Shown: in pieces, positions 6,013-13,689 of the stretch
Numbering within the stretch: the stretch's first letter is position 1
Layout of the letters: each line of letters begins with the position of its first letter
Origin: Bacillota bacterium
Lineage (GTDB): Bacteria; Bacillota; Clostridia; Lachnospirales; Lachnospiraceae
Direction: 5' to 3'
Assembly: GCA_023395555.1 (NCBI GenBank)
Contig: JAEWYQ010000022.1
Coordinates: 1 to 37,593, forward strand
Length of the DNA: 37,593 nucleotides
Position numbers and translations under genes: made by a program
The notes under the pieces: generated by a model
Seen by the model: only the letters and a program-made list of their open reading frames with translations
What the model was told of the DNA's origin: nothing
Databases searched by the model: none

Positions 6013-7541
6013 GGTGGTTAGATAATATGGCCGAGAAAATAAAATCCGGTATCAGGAGTTGGCTCCGGATCGAGCCGGCGCAGCGGAATACCTTTCATAT
6101 TACCGAAACGCTGGATTATGAGTCTAATGCAAGTAAAAATCGGATCTGGTACCGCGGGGATTCCGAGGAGCTTTCACAGCTTTATACTCAGATGCCAGGA
6201 GAGGAAAACCGGAATCGCTTCTGGGCAGCCAGGCCAACACCAGGACTGGAGATGCGGAAGATCCATACCGGATTACCGGGGATGATAGCGGATGTACTGG
6301 CATCTATTGTTATGGCTGATATGAACGATATTACGGTCACAGTCAGCAGACAAACAGAATGGAAAGAAATTGCGGAGGATAACAGTTTTACTGAGCTTGT
6401 ATCTGACGCACTGACCGAAACCCTGTACATCGGCGACGGAGCTTTCAAGATAAGCTTTGATACTATTCTCAGCAAGTACCCGATCATAGAATTCTACTCC
6501 GGAGATAAGATTGATATCGTGTATGACCGGGGACGGATTAAGGAAATTGTATTCAAGACTGTCTATGAGCATGATAGAAAAGAATACCTGCTTCTGGAGA
6601 CCTATGGTTATAAATATATTAATTATGCTCTGCAATGCGGGGATAAGGACGTGGAGCTGACGGCCATTCCGCAAACCAAGGAGCTCAAATCAGTCACCTG
6701 GACAGATAATTTCTGTATGGCCATTCCGTTTAAGATATTCAAAAGCTCTAAATGGAAAGGCCGTGGAAAGAGTATTTTTGATGGAAAGATAGATAGCTTT
6801 GATTCCTTTGATGAAGCCTGGTCCCAGTGGATGGATGCGTTGCGAAAAAATCGGACCAAGGAATACATTCCGGAAGATATGCTGCCGCGCAACCCGAACA
6901 CCGGAGAGGTGCTGAAGCCGAATGCCTTTGATAATAGTTACATAAAGACCGATAGCCCGATGTCAGAGAAGGCTACGAAGGAAATTAAGCTCGTTCAGGG
7001 GGATATCCCGCATGAAAGCTATCTCAGCACCTATGTCACAGCTCTGGATCTCTGCCTACAGGGATTGATCAGTCCGAGTACCCTGGGTATTGATGTGAAA
7101 AAGCTGGATAATGCCGAAGCGCAACGGGAAAAGGAAAAGGCGACGCTCTACACCCGGAACAAGATTGTGGAAACTATGCAGAATACTCTGCCAAAGGTTA
7201 TTGATACCGTCATAAAATCCTGGGACACCTGGAACAGGAAAGCAGTGGAAGACCTGGAAGTTGAGGTTCCTTTCGGAGAGTATGCGAATCCTTCCTTTGA
7301 AAGCCAGGTTGAGACTGTGGGTAAGGGCAAGACACAGGGTATTATGAGCATAGAAGCCTGCGTAGAAGAGTTATACGGCGATTCTAAGGATGATGACTGG
7401 AAGGCTGAGGAAATCAAGCGGCTCAAGGCAGAACAGGGAATTGTTGAAATGGAAGAACCGGCAGTGAATATGGAGGGGGTGGAGTTGGATGAGGGTCAAG
7501 GTAATGAACCGACTGTACCAGATGGGCAGAAAGGAATATGA
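6009..7541 (+). CDS. Portal protein, SPP1 Gp6-like
   Basis: The portal forms the dodecameric ring at one capsid vertex through which DNA enters and leaves. The product has 510 residues, normal for the SPP1 Gp6-like family. It starts at ATG 6009, overlapping terL by four bases, with AGGAGTGG upstream. Recognisable features are the N-terminal wing region, the KIDSFDSFDEAWSQWMDALR segment and LQGLISPSTLGIDVKKL followed by NAEAQREKEKATLYTRNK, which is diagnostic of clostridial portals. The acidic C-terminus overlaps the next small gene. Its place after terL supports the call. Confidence 0.92.
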   Translation: MRWLDNMAEKIKSGIRSWLRIEPAQRNTFHITETLDYESNASKNRIWYRGDSEELSQLYTQMPGEENRNRFWAARPTPGLEMRKIHTGLPGMIADVLASIVMADMNDITVTVSRQTEWKEIAEDNSFTELVSDALTETLYIGDGAFKISFDTILSKYPIIEFYSGDKIDIVYDRGRIKEIVFKTVYEHDRKEYLLLETYGYKYINYALQCGDKDVELTAIPQTKELKSVTWTDNFCMAIPFKIFKSSKWKGRGKSIFDGKIDSFDSFDEAWSQWMDALRKNRTKEYIPEDMLPRNPNTGEVLKPNAFDNSYIKTDSPMSEKATKEIKLVQGDIPHESYLSTYVTALDLCLQGLISPSTLGIDVKKLDNAEAQREKEKATLYTRNKIVETMQNTLPKVIDTVIKSWDTWNRKAVEDLEVEVPFGEYANPSFESQVETVGKGKTQGIMSIEACVEELYGDSKDDDWKAEEIKRLKAEQGIVEMEEPAVNMEGVELDEGQGNEPTVPDGQKGI

Positions 7542-7710
7542 GGGGCTGTTAAAACTAGCGTCTGAACAAGTACCATTCGGGGTCTACGCCCTTGAAAAGC
7601 AGGACTATGCAGAGCTCAGGAATGATAAGTGCGACAGCGTGTCGCAGCTCAAGGCGTTAATACGTCAGTTCAAGGTTCAGGGATTCAAAGTCCTATCGAA
7701 TGGCAGGTGA
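7489..7710 (+). CDS. Small phage protein overlapping the portal gene
   Basis: This 73-residue protein starts at ATG 7489 inside the 3' end of the portal gene (53-base overlap), with GGAGGGGGTGGAG just upstream. The sequence is basic and contains DYAELRNDKCDSVSQLKALI and a C-terminal FKVQGFKVLSNG element, a compact alpha/beta pattern. No family is recognised. Its stop codon lies only a few bases before the next start, so it is part of the packaging-morphogenesis operon. It may be a minor structural or assembly protein. Confidence 0.5.
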   Translation: MRVKVMNRLYQMGRKEYEGLLKLASEQVPFGVYALEKQDYAELRNDKCDSVSQLKALIRQFKVQGFKVLSNGR

Positions 7711-7714
7711 TCTT

Positions 7715-7927
7715 ATGACGGCGAAAGATTGGAAAAGCCGACAGCTTGCAGAACAAAATAAGCTGCTTACACAGTATCGGGACGATATGCCTCAGCAGGA
7801 AAAAGATATCTGGAATTTGAGGTGGGTAAGGGCATCTATCGGATATCAGTCCCATTGGTTCAGGAGTGGTGTATATTCAAGCTTGACTCGTGCCATTGAT
7901 GTATTGGAGCGTGATAAAATTGGATGA
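7715..7927 (+). CDS. Small helical phage protein
   Basis: The start is ATG 7715, after AGGTGA (7705-7710). An in-frame ATG at 7700 has no ribosome binding site. The 70-residue product is polar and helical, with a Gln/Arg-rich N-terminus and an aromatic middle (WVRASIGYQSHWFRSG). I do not recognise the family. It overlaps the following minor capsid gene by eight bases, so their translation is probably coupled. Confidence 0.5.
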   Translation: MTAKDWKSRQLAEQNKLLTQYRDDMPQQEKDIWNLRWVRASIGYQSHWFRSGVYSSLTRAIDVLERDKIG

Positions 7928-9425
7928 ATACGATATCCAGGAAGCCTTTGCGGCCATAGAAAAAGAGCTGATCAAATCTATGATGCGCAATATGGCACGT
8001 CACAGGGTTGAGGAGATAGCTGAGGAAAAAGAATGGGCAATGTGGCAGGCAGAGCAGCTGAAAGCATTGGATCAATACAGGAAGAACAACCAGAAAAACT
8101 TTAAGAAGAAATTCTCTGAAATAAATACATCAATTTCAGATGCAATTTCCCAGGCCAGTCAGCTGGGCAGCATGGATCAGGAGGTTGAGATCCTCGAAGC
8201 TATAAAGCAGGGGTATAAAAAGTATTCTTTCCCGACAAGGCTGAGGCAAATTATCAGCAATAATAAGGGGAAGTCCTTAAAAGAAATTATTGATATGCTG
8301 TTCAAAAGAAATATTCCTGCTGAGTTATCTGGCAGCTTTTTCAGATTGAACGACCGGAAGCTGGAGGCTCTGATCCAGGCCACGAAGCGGGATATGTTGA
8401 AAGCCGAGATCGCAATGCTCCGCATGGCAAATGACCAGTACCGGAAGATTATCTTCAATGCGCAGATGTACGCAAATACTGGAGCGGCCACCTATGAGAA
8501 AGCCGTTGATATGGCTGCGAAGGATTTTCTTTCCGCCGGCATTAACTGCATTGAGTATAAAAACGGAACCAGGGTGAATATTGCATCCTATGCCAGAATG
8601 GCTTTACAGACGGCCAGTAAGAGGGCTTACTTGGCAGGCGAAGGGGAGAAACGGCAGGAGTGGGGAATATCCACTGTAATCATGAACAAGCGCGGTGCGG
8701 CCTGCCCTAAGTGTTTACCCTTTGTCGGTAAGGTATTTATGGATGATGTATGGAGTGGCGGCAAAGCTTCAGACGGTCCATATCCTTTGCTTTCCTCTGC
8801 TATTGCCGCAGGCTTATATCATCCAAACTGCAAGGATAGCCATACTACTTATTTTGAGGGAATCACAACTCCTCCTAAACTAATGACACAGGCTGATATT
8901 GATAAGGTCACAAATAATTATCGGCTTGAACAGCGGCAAAAATACAATGATCGGATGATGCAGAAGTACAAAGCCCTGGCAGAAAACTCTCTGGATGATG
9001 AAGACAGGATTAAGTATGAATGGAAATATAAAGAATGGCAGATGCTGTCAAAGTTTTCGAAGGGGCAGAAAGTAAGACCTATTGCAAAAGCTGTGCCAGA
9101 TGGTATAATAAATAATAAGGAATGGCTCAAGGCGGAGTTTTCTTCTCCGAAGAAGCTTGCAAAGCATATGGAGAAACATTTGCATCAATACGAGAATATG
9201 ACAGAAGCTGATTATGTGGGCAGGGCGAAGGAACTACTTGCTGCCGATCTATCGGAAGATATAGAGGGTTTTGTTGATAACGAAGGTTTTGTATTTAAGT
9301 ATAGCAAATCTGCAAATGATTTTGCTATCGGCAGGCCTGATGGCAAGATATCAACGCTTTACAAGCCTGATGAAGCGTTAGAATACTGGAAAGGAGAGCG
9401 AATCAAATATGAGCCTAAAAACTAA
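7920..9425 (+). CDS. Minor capsid protein with a probable C-terminal nuclease toxin domain
   Basis: From TTG 7920 (GGAG upstream; GTG 7911 or ATG 7890 are alternatives) the protein has about 501 residues. Residues 1-310 match the phage minor capsid protein 2 / MuF type: a helical N-terminus, then CPKC (262-265), VGKVFMDDVWSGG, YPLLSSAIAAG and YHPNC (300-304), the conserved zinc-like Cys/His set of this family. From about residue 400 a different module begins: a KHMEKHLHQYE helix, an EYxxxAxELL-like stretch, then beta elements with GFVFKYSKSANDFAIGRPDG and STLYKPDEALEYW. That order resembles the BECR-fold nuclease domains (CdiA-C-like) of polymorphic toxins. The reading as a virion-carried toxin is inference, supported by the tightly linked possible immunity gene that follows. 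Confidence 0.8.
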   Translation: MDEYDIQEAFAAIEKELIKSMMRNMARHRVEEIAEEKEWAMWQAEQLKALDQYRKNNQKNFKKKFSEINTSISDAISQASQLGSMDQEVEILEAIKQGYKKYSFPTRLRQIISNNKGKSLKEIIDMLFKRNIPAELSGSFFRLNDRKLEALIQATKRDMLKAEIAMLRMANDQYRKIIFNAQMYANTGAATYEKAVDMAAKDFLSAGINCIEYKNGTRVNIASYARMALQTASKRAYLAGEGEKRQEWGISTVIMNKRGAACPKCLPFVGKVFMDDVWSGGKASDGPYPLLSSAIAAGLYHPNCKDSHTTYFEGITTPPKLMTQADIDKVTNNYRLEQRQKYNDRMMQKYKALAENSLDDEDRIKYEWKYKEWQMLSKFSKGQKVRPIAKAVPDGIINNKEWLKAEFSSPKKLAKHMEKHLHQYENMTEADYVGRAKELLAADLSEDIEGFVDNEGFVFKYSKSANDFAIGRPDGKISTLYKPDEALEYWKGERIKYEPKN

Positions 9426-9591
9426 GTGCGCCGTATGCGGCAGCGATGTTGACCGCTTTGACATCTGTGATACGTGTGGCTGGCAAGATGATGGGGTGCA
9501 GAATGATAGCCCTGATTACAAAGGCGGTGCCAATAAGATGAGTTTGACTGAAGCGAAACAAGCTTATAAGGAAGGAAAGCAGATAAAGTAA
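9409..9591 (+). CDS. CPCC-type Cys4 protein, possible immunity partner
   Basis: This 60-residue protein starts at ATG 9409, ten bases after AAGGAGAG (9391-9398), and overlaps the capsid-toxin gene by 17 bases. Cysteines at 7, 10, 20 and 23 form two CxxC pairs. The segment GWQDDGVQNDSPDYKGGANK followed by MSLTEAK is characteristic of the cysteine-rich CPCC family (PF14206), whose members are often single small proteins. Overlap with the end of the toxin-like domain, in the middle of a structural operon where it has no evident structural job, suggests a cognate immunity protein that protects the lysogen. That role is inferred. A terminator begins exactly at its stop codon. Confidence 0.7.
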   Translation: MSLKTKCAVCGSDVDRFDICDTCGWQDDGVQNDSPDYKGGANKMSLTEAKQAYKEGKQIK

Positions 9592-9628
9592 TACCGCCAG
9601 CCAGTAAGATGGTTTGGTGGTATTTTTA
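9591..9628 (+). terminator. Intrinsic terminator after the CPCC gene
   Basis: ATACCGCCA (9591-9599) pairs with TGGTGGTAT (9615-9623), with one G-T pair, followed by TTTTTAT. It separates the packaging/toxin block from the capsid block and may act as a partial terminator within the late operon. Confidence 0.7.
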
Positions 9629-9639
9629 TACTCAAAAAC

Positions 9640-9662
9640 AAGCATCCGAAAGGGTGCTTTTA
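9640..9662 (+). terminator. Second intrinsic terminator, GAAA-capped
   Basis: AAGCATCC (9640-9647) pairs with GGGTGCTT (9652-9659) around a GAAA tetraloop, followed by TTTAA. Together with the preceding hairpin it makes a tandem terminator. Similar GCATCC/GGGTGC hairpins recur at 22788-22804 and 26134-26153. Confidence 0.6.
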
Positions 9663-9699
9663 ATATGTCCAAAACGCTTATGACTTTAAAAGATGCAAC

Positions 9700-9771
9700 C
9701 GTGAGACACACGATAAACTGTTTATCCGGGAGACACCCGTAAAACTGATGAGAGAGACACTCTTACAACTG
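9700..9771 (+). promoter_or_regulatory. Three co-varying AGACA-loop hairpins before the scaffold/capsid genes
   Basis: Three 21-base units (9700-9720, 9727-9747, 9751-9771) each form a 4-pair stem with the loop AGACA and an 8-base tail ending AACTG. The stems differ (CGTG/CACG, CGGG/CCCG, AGAG/CTCT) but always pair, while the loop and most of the tail are constant. That points to conserved RNA structure. The third unit abuts the scaffold ribosome binding site AAAGGAG (9772-9778). The likely role is control of translation or processing of the capsid operon by an RNA-binding protein. Confidence 0.65.
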
Positions 9772-9788
9772 AAAGGAGCAAATTTACT

Positions 9789-10427
9789 ATGATTAAGTAT
9801 GATTTATTACCCATGAGATTACAGTTCTTTGCCGATGCTGATACAGGAGCCGGCGGAGGCGGAACCGGTGCGGGAGGAGGCGGTGTTCAGGGAACAGCAT
9901 CAGGAGCAGGACAACCCGCAGCAGGAACCCCTGCATTCGATTATGATAAGCTTGCCGGTCTTATCAATGGTAAACAGGCTGTTACAGAGGACACTATCTT
10001 GAAGAGCTTCTTCAAACAGCAGGGATTGAGCCAGGAGGAGATGAACCAGGCGATCACCGCTTTCAAGGCCGAGAAAGCGAAGAATAATCCCGATGTAACC
10101 GCGATCCAGTCCCAGCTGGTCCAGATGCAAGCCGTAGCGGAGAAAGCAGAGATTGAAAAAGCTGCCACGCTTGAGGCGGTCGGCCTTGGAATTGACGCGA
10201 AAACTCTCCCTTATGTGTTAAAGATGGCCGATCTAAGCAACGTTAAGGGACAGGACGGCAATATCAATCAAGAGGCGGTAAGGAACGCTCTGAACAAGGT
10301 TCTGGAGGACGTGCCGCAGCTTAAGCCGGTAGCCGCATCGAACCAGGGATTTCAGATCGGGGGAGCAGCTGGCGGCCAGAACAATAAACCCGATGAAGCA
10401 GCGTTGAAGGCTGCCTTCGGGCTATAA
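9789..10427 (+). CDS. Capsid scaffolding protein
   Basis: The scaffold guides assembly of the major capsid protein and leaves before packaging. This 212-residue protein starts at ATG 9789 after AAAGGAG. It begins with the typical LQFFAD element of Firmicute scaffolds, followed by a Gly/Ala-rich low-complexity stretch (about residues 16-45) and a long charged helical region with FKAEKAKN and LVQMQAVAEKAEIEKA, fitting the DUF4355-like/Gp20-like scaffolds. A Gly/Asn-rich segment precedes the short C-terminal helix that usually contacts the capsid protein. It lies 18 bases before the major capsid gene. Confidence 0.8.
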   Translation: MIKYDLLPMRLQFFADADTGAGGGGTGAGGGGVQGTASGAGQPAAGTPAFDYDKLAGLINGKQAVTEDTILKSFFKQQGLSQEEMNQAITAFKAEKAKNNPDVTAIQSQLVQMQAVAEKAEIEKAATLEAVGLGIDAKTLPYVLKMADLSNVKGQDGNINQEAVRNALNKVLEDVPQLKPVAASNQGFQIGGAAGGQNNKPDEAALKAAFGL

Positions 10428-10445
10428 GAAAGGAGATTTAAAATT

Positions 10446-11330
10446 ATGGCAGTATATGATTATGCAACACAGTTCACAGATCTGCTTCAGCAGAAATATG
10501 CAAAGGAGTTGTGCTCTGATGCACTCACAAAGAGCAACCTGCAGGTGAAATTCCTGAATGCACAGGTGATCAAACTTCCCCGTCTGACGGTTAGTGGTTA
10601 TAAGGATCATACCAGGACACCGGGATTTAACGCCGGTACCCTCAGCAACGACTGGGAGGCAAAGAAGCTGGAACATGATAGAGATATTGAATTCTTCGTG
10701 GATCCGATGGATATTGATGAAACGAATTTGACTTTGTCCGTGGCAAATATCCAGAATACCTTTGAGACAGAGCAGGCGATCCCGGAAAAGGATTCCTATC
10801 GTTTCTCCAAACTCCATGCGGAGCTGGTTACCTTCTCCGGAAGAATTAGCAACACTGTAATTGACGCTGTGAACTTCCTTGAGGCTTTCGATGAGGAAAT
10901 GTCCATCATGGATGAAGCAGGCGTTCCGGAAGAAGGCCGTGTGCTTTATGTTACCCCTTCCATGAACAAGATTGTGAAGACAGCAGAAGGGATCCAGCGG
11001 AGTATTACTGTTAATACGGCATCCAGCATCAATCGCAAGGTGCACAGCCTTGATGATGTAGCTATTAAAATGGTACCGGCCGCGAGAATGAAGACGGCTT
11101 ACAATTTCACGGATGGCTGTGTGCCGGCTATCGGAGCAAAGCAGATCAATTGGATCCTGATCCATACCTCCTGTGTAGTTTGCCGCGACAAGTACAGCTA
11201 TATCAAGTTGTTTACTCCTGGCACCGACTCCAGGACAGCGGATGGCTATCTGTACCAGAACCGCAACTTCGGTGATCTGTTCCTTTTAGAGAAGAAAGTA
11301 CCCGGCTGCGCCATGAACGTACAGGCATAG
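10446..11330 (+). CDS. Major capsid protein
   Basis: This 294-residue protein forms the icosahedral shell. It starts at ATG 10446 with AAAGGAG upstream. The pattern fits the HK97-fold capsid group of clostridial siphoviruses: an N-terminal amphipathic helix, SGYKDHTRTPGFNAG, EFFVDPMDIDETN, IPEKDSYRFSKL, a helical spine in the middle and VLYVTPSMNKIVK. A late YLYQNRNFGDLFLLEKKVPG strand forms the end. There is no long N-terminal delta domain, consistent with the separate scaffold gene just upstream. Confidence 0.88.
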   Translation: MAVYDYATQFTDLLQQKYAKELCSDALTKSNLQVKFLNAQVIKLPRLTVSGYKDHTRTPGFNAGTLSNDWEAKKLEHDRDIEFFVDPMDIDETNLTLSVANIQNTFETEQAIPEKDSYRFSKLHAELVTFSGRISNTVIDAVNFLEAFDEEMSIMDEAGVPEEGRVLYVTPSMNKIVKTAEGIQRSITVNTASSINRKVHSLDDVAIKMVPAARMKTAYNFTDGCVPAIGAKQINWILIHTSCVVCRDKYSYIKLFTPGTDSRTADGYLYQNRNFGDLFLLEKKVPGCAMNVQA

Positions 11331-11346
11331 GAAGGAGCGTATGAGC

Positions 11347-11676
11347 ATGAAAGCATTGAAGGGAAATAAAGTTTATACAATAGGTGAGTCTGAAAAGGCT
11401 CATTATATCGCTCTGGGCTTTGATATCCAGGACGAGGATGGAAATACCATTGCTTATGGGTGTGGGAAAACTGTACCATATGAACAATATGCTGAACTGA
11501 AGGCAGCGCATGAGGAGTTAATGGATGCTTATGAGGCCCTGAGTAGCCCGGATGGATTGGACGGGCTGCCCGTTGAGGAATTGAAGGAATACGCCAGAAC
11601 CCACCAGATCGATATCGGCCAGGCGACTTCCCATGAGGGCATTTTGAAGAAGATCAGGGCAGCGCAGAAGGGATAA
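11347..11676 (+). CDS. Small phage protein with a C-terminal HeH/SAP-like motif
   Basis: ATG 11347 lies nine bases after AAGGAG (11332-11337); the ATG at 11341 is only three bases away, so the later start is preferred (109 residues). The N-terminal half is a short beta-rich domain. After a helical linker, the C-terminus LPVEELKEYARTHQIDIG followed by a HEGILKKI helix resembles the HeH/LEM/SAP-type helix-extension-helix found in small phage head-tail proteins. Placed between the capsid and the connector, it may be a head decoration or joining protein. The exact role is unknown. Confidence 0.55.
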   Translation: MKALKGNKVYTIGESEKAHYIALGFDIQDEDGNTIAYGCGKTVPYEQYAELKAAHEELMDAYEALSSPDGLDGLPVEELKEYARTHQIDIGQATSHEGILKKIRAAQKG

Positions 11677-11685
11677 GGTGATCCT

Positions 11686-12078
11686 ATGGCTTATGAAGCG
11701 TATGCTGATACCGCCTATTACATGGATGAGTATGAAGGTAAAACCATCCCAGAAGACAGCCTTAATAAGGCCTTAAAACAGGCCAGCAGGCACATGGATG
11801 CCCTTACTTACAATCGGATTGTAGGTAGGGGCATTCTTAATCTGACGGGGTTTCAGCGAGAACTTGTCCAGGAGTGCTGTTGCGAGATGGCGGACTTTGA
11901 GCACGAGAATGCCGACTATATTGAGAATGTATTGAAATCCTACGGGATCAACGGTGTGTCCATGTCTTTCGAGGAGAGCTGGAATCTCAAAATACAGAAT
12001 GGCATTGCGGTCCGGGCCAGTACTTATCAGAAATTAGCGCAGACTGGACTATGCCGGCCAAGCCTGGGGGTGCACTGA
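11686..12078 (+). CDS. Head-tail connector (adaptor) protein
   Basis: This 130-residue protein begins at ATG 11686 after AAGGTGAT. It is almost all helical in the first 90 residues: a short YADTAYYMDEYEGKTIP segment, then an ALKQASRHMDALTYNRI helix and FQRELVQECCCEMADFEHEN. This resembles the HK97 gp6/SPP1 gp15-type adaptors that attach below the portal. The stop codon overlaps the following start (TGATG). Gene position directly after the capsid supports the call; no single motif proves it. Confidence 0.7.
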   Translation: MAYEAYADTAYYMDEYEGKTIPEDSLNKALKQASRHMDALTYNRIVGRGILNLTGFQRELVQECCCEMADFEHENADYIENVLKSYGINGVSMSFEESWNLKIQNGIAVRASTYQKLAQTGLCRPSLGVH

Positions 12079-12416
12079 TGAAATATCCATGTTTAGTGGA
12101 TAAGAGATTTTGTAAAACTCCGATCCATGCAGAGATTACTCCGGAGGGAGTGGATAAGTATGGGGATCCTTATCCGGCAATTGTGTTTGAGGGCTCCTGC
12201 AATTATCAGGATACCGCCAAGACTATACTTACAGCCGAAAAGGTCCTGGTGCAGCTTACTGGCATTGCTTTGTTTCCCGGGGATATTGCGCCAAACCTGC
12301 CAACGATAAGCGGAGGTACCGCAACGGTATTCGGGGAAGAGCGGACGATTGCCCAGGGCATGAAGGCCAGGAACCCGGACGGAACAGTGAACTATTGTAA
12401 ATTGGAGCTAATGTGA
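12078..12416 (+). CDS. Head closure (stopper) protein
   Basis: The 112-residue product starts at ATG 12078, six bases after GGGGGTG, and overlaps the previous stop. It is short and beta-rich, with CNYQDTAKTILTAEKVLVQL, ALFPGDIAP and GERTIAQGMKARNPDGT, a pattern typical of the stopper/closure proteins (SPP1 gp16-like) that seal the portal channel after packaging. It lies second after the capsid, exactly where this protein is encoded in related phages. The assignment is by pattern and gene order. Confidence 0.65.
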   Translation: MKYPCLVDKRFCKTPIHAEITPEGVDKYGDPYPAIVFEGSCNYQDTAKTILTAEKVLVQLTGIALFPGDIAPNLPTISGGTATVFGEERTIAQGMKARNPDGTVNYCKLELM

Positions 12417-12793
12417 TGAAGGTAAATTCCAAGGTGACGATTAATACCCAGAAGATAAAGCAGCTTACTCAGGCCCAGATTACTGCCCTGGAGCAGACGG
12501 CAGAGGCATTGCATACCGAAGTGGTGCAGACACAGGTAATGCCCCGGGATACCGGCAATCTACAGAATGAGAGTTCATTTGTTGACTACTCAGACAGTTC
12601 AAAAGGAATTGTATCTCTGGTTTCTTCTACTCCATATGCTCGGAGGCTTTATTATCATCCGGAATATGATTTTCAGACGATGGAGAACCCGAATGCGAAG
12701 GGGCATTGGTATGAAGATTGGATTGACGGGAATCAAAAGGATTTTTGCAAAAATACCTTTAAAGAATTGTATCGGAGGGCAGGTGGCTTGTGA
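12416..12793 (+). CDS. Head-tail joining protein, minor capsid/gp10-like
   Basis: The start is ATG 12416 (125 residues); the alternative GTG at 12413 is next to it. The N-terminus is a long helix with AQITALEQTAEALHTEVVQ. The segment MPRDTGNLQNESSF then STPYARRLYYHPEYDF and a C-terminal helix match the Minor_capsid_2 / HK97 gp10-type family, in which the PRDTG..NS and YA..Y motifs are conserved. These proteins act at the neck or as tail completion factors. The gene overlaps its neighbours by one base at both ends. Confidence 0.75.
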   Translation: MKVNSKVTINTQKIKQLTQAQITALEQTAEALHTEVVQTQVMPRDTGNLQNESSFVDYSDSSKGIVSLVSSTPYARRLYYHPEYDFQTMENPNAKGHWYEDWIDGNQKDFCKNTFKELYRRAGGL

Positions 12794-13188
12794 TGTTGTA
12801 TTTAGAAGATGTCAGGGACTATATTGCCTCCCTGGATTTCGTCACTGACAGTCATGTGTATATGGGCAAGATGGACGATAAAAAAGAGAAGTCCATTGGA
12901 GTATATCAGCTAAAGCAGTCCAGGGTCCCAACGGTAAGCCTGGGCGATACCGGTACCTATAAGGTAAAGCCTATATCACTGCTGGTCCATTGGTCAAAGA
13001 GCACCAGAGAAACAGAAAAAGCAGCCTGGCAATTATATGAGCTGCTATCAAAAGCTCAGAATGTAACAATCAATGATAAAACCATTATCTATATCCAGAT
13101 GCTCCAGGAGGAGCCGGTGAATGTCGATATGGATGAAAAGCGCATTTATGAGCGTGTCATTGAAATCAATATTTTTTATGAAAGGTAG
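12793..13188 (+). CDS. Tail terminator, minor capsid 3-like
   Basis: This 131-residue protein starts at ATG 12793, one base overlapping the previous stop. It is an alpha/beta protein with a DFVTDSHVYMGKMDDKK strand pair and a helix ETEKAAWQLYELLSKAQNV. The ending YERVIEINIFYE is typical of the tail terminator family annotated as Minor_capsid_3. This family forms the ring that ends tail polymerisation and joins the head. Its position immediately before the tail tube gene agrees. Confidence 0.75.
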   Translation: MLYLEDVRDYIASLDFVTDSHVYMGKMDDKKEKSIGVYQLKQSRVPTVSLGDTGTYKVKPISLLVHWSKSTRETEKAAWQLYELLSKAQNVTINDKTIIYIQMLQEEPVNVDMDEKRIYERVIEINIFYER

Positions 13189-13196
13189 GTAGAGAT

Positions 13197-13643
13197 ATGC
13201 CTGAAGCAGCAAAGACATACCCGGTATTTAATAATAAGTTTAAGATCGGAACAGCGGGTCTATCTAGTACGGAAGTCAGCATGGTGATGATAGCTAACCT
13301 TGAAAACTTCGCACCAAGTATTGAGGGTGGGATTGAAGAGTGGAACCCGATGGAGGCAGAGGGTTGGGGTGATGGAATGATGACCAGCAAGAAGCTTTCC
13401 TTCAGTTTTTCGGGGAAGCGTACATATGGAGATCCTGGCAATGATTATGTGGCCGGACTGGCCTGGAAGACAGGGAATGATGTTGTGACAAAGTTTGAAT
13501 GGGAATTGCCGTCCGGAGCCAAAGTTACATTTGATTGTATTGTGAATGTGAAAACCCCCGGCGGTGGTGATTCGACGGCATTGGACGGGCTGGAGTTTGA
13601 TATCTTATGTAAGGGCAAGCCAGCATTCGTAGCGGTGCCTTAA
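13197..13643 (+). CDS. Major tail tube protein
   Basis: The 148-residue product starts at ATG 13197 with GGTAGG upstream. It is beta-rich, as expected of tail tube proteins: ENFAPSIEGGIEEWNPMEAE, then a WGDGMMTSKKLSFSFSGKR strand pair, GNDYVAGLAW and a C-terminal LDGLEFDILCKGKPAFV strand. These polymerise into the inner tail tube. A G/C-rich hairpin (AGGGC/GCCCT around 13650-13667) lies just downstream and may reduce read-through, giving more tail tube than chaperone. Confidence 0.82.
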   Translation: MPEAAKTYPVFNNKFKIGTAGLSSTEVSMVMIANLENFAPSIEGGIEEWNPMEAEGWGDGMMTSKKLSFSFSGKRTYGDPGNDYVAGLAWKTGNDVVTKFEWELPSGAKVTFDCIVNVKTPGGGDSTALDGLEFDILCKGKPAFVAVP

Positions 13644-13689
13644 TCTGGAGGGCGGGGTTCTGCCCTTCTTCATCTTGAAAGGAGATACT

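Noticed and set aside
8695..8883. 62-codon frame inside the minor capsid gene
   Set aside because: Alternative frame with no ribosome binding site over the conserved Cys region of the capsid protein.
10422..11165. 247-codon frame antisense to the major capsid gene
   Set aside because: No ribosome binding site and no recognisable motif; the sense frame is a clear capsid protein.
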